Assembly: GCF_910592395.1 (NCBI RefSeq)
Contig: NC_088325.1
Location: 9,674,109-9,738,108, forward strand
DNA: 64,000 bases
Direction of reading: 5' to 3'
Origin: Lineus longissimus
Lineage: Eukaryota; Nemertea; Pilidiophora; Heteronemertea; Lineidae
The stretch's first letter is position 1; each line of letters opens with the position of its first letter. The position numbers and the translations under genes were made by a program. Positions 63,794-64,000 of the stretch are shown piece by piece. The notes under the pieces are model-generated. The model did not search any database and was not told where the DNA came from. It saw only the letters and a list, made by a program, of their open reading frames with translations.

Positions 63794-64000
63794 GGACGCT
63801 AATACAAACAGAGATCATGTGTAGACGCTATTAATTCTTTCAGTGCCATGAATTTTGGCATTTTCTGGCATATTGACCACACAAAATTGAGACACACTCA
63901 TTAAAATTATTCAAAACCTTTGCCTTTACCCCTTGTTTCAATAAAATAACAGTACTACGAAGGGGCCTATTTGGAGTACTTTCTAAAAATTTGTAAAGGA

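Noticed and set aside
63472-63834. Several 60-120 codon frames with HAIHMQYTCNT-type repeats on both strands
   Set aside because: Produced by the 11-bp tandem repeat, which has no stop in any phase.

Overview
The window is animal nuclear DNA. It has intron-split genes with canonical GT/AG sites, long AT-rich introns, several tRNA-derived SINE families, many short inverted-repeat transposons (MITEs) and abundant minisatellites. The repeat style (frequent ACATGTA words, a MITE family with TA-flanked 'CAGTAGAACCTC' ends, GACGAC triplet-tailed repeats ending in a GCTCACC/GGTGAGC hairpin) fits a marine invertebrate, most likely a lophotrochozoan such as a mollusc or brachiopod. That placement is inference from repeat style, not proof.

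Two genes are read exon by exon and lie head to head. On the minus strand, from 45719 down to 11871, is the 5' part of a GRAMD1/Aster gene (ER-anchored sterol transfer protein at ER-plasma membrane contacts). Eight coding exons are in phase and encode 576 residues: a long low-complexity N-terminus followed by the GRAM domain. The sterol-binding VASt domain and membrane anchor are not found and should lie beyond the left edge. A second, phase-compatible candidate first exon (31145..31371) sits inside the 18.5 kb first intron. On the plus strand, from 47008 to 56754, is a complete 14-exon XRCC1 gene (646 codons plus stop), the scaffold of single-strand break and base excision repair. It has the N-terminal domain, central BRCT1, a CK2-type FHA-binding motif and C-terminal BRCT2. 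The start codons are 1288 bp apart, so the interval 45720..47007 probably holds a divergent promoter.

At the far right, minus strand 63249..63380 looks like the terminal coding exon of a third gene that enters from beyond the window. It is unidentified, with weak resemblance to the C-terminus of short-chain dehydrogenases of the RDH/DHRS type.

The rest is repeats. Left part (1..11870): a 33-bp minisatellite, a LINE ORF2 tail, several MITEs, a TTAA-flanked MITE and a SINE. GRAMD1 introns: triplicated ~305-bp units, SINEs, a 1036-bp element with 55-bp terminal inverted repeats and a perfect 9-bp target duplication, and fold-back elements. The first intron also carries a 2.2-kb, 59-bp satellite with higher-order structure and a 94-bp satellite carrying a perfect 22-bp palindrome. 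XRCC1 introns: a 250-bp polypyrimidine tract with G-quadruplex potential, a 230-bp hairpin, a SINE inserted into another repeat with a visible empty site, a triplicated CTCF-like motif, and four tandem copies of a 59-bp unit that each end in a 3' splice-site look-alike just before the last exon. Right of XRCC1: a 134-bp tandem array, MITEs, and an 11-bp array near the edge.

No dedicated novel enzyme system was found. The most unusual signals are the structured repeats listed in the findings.
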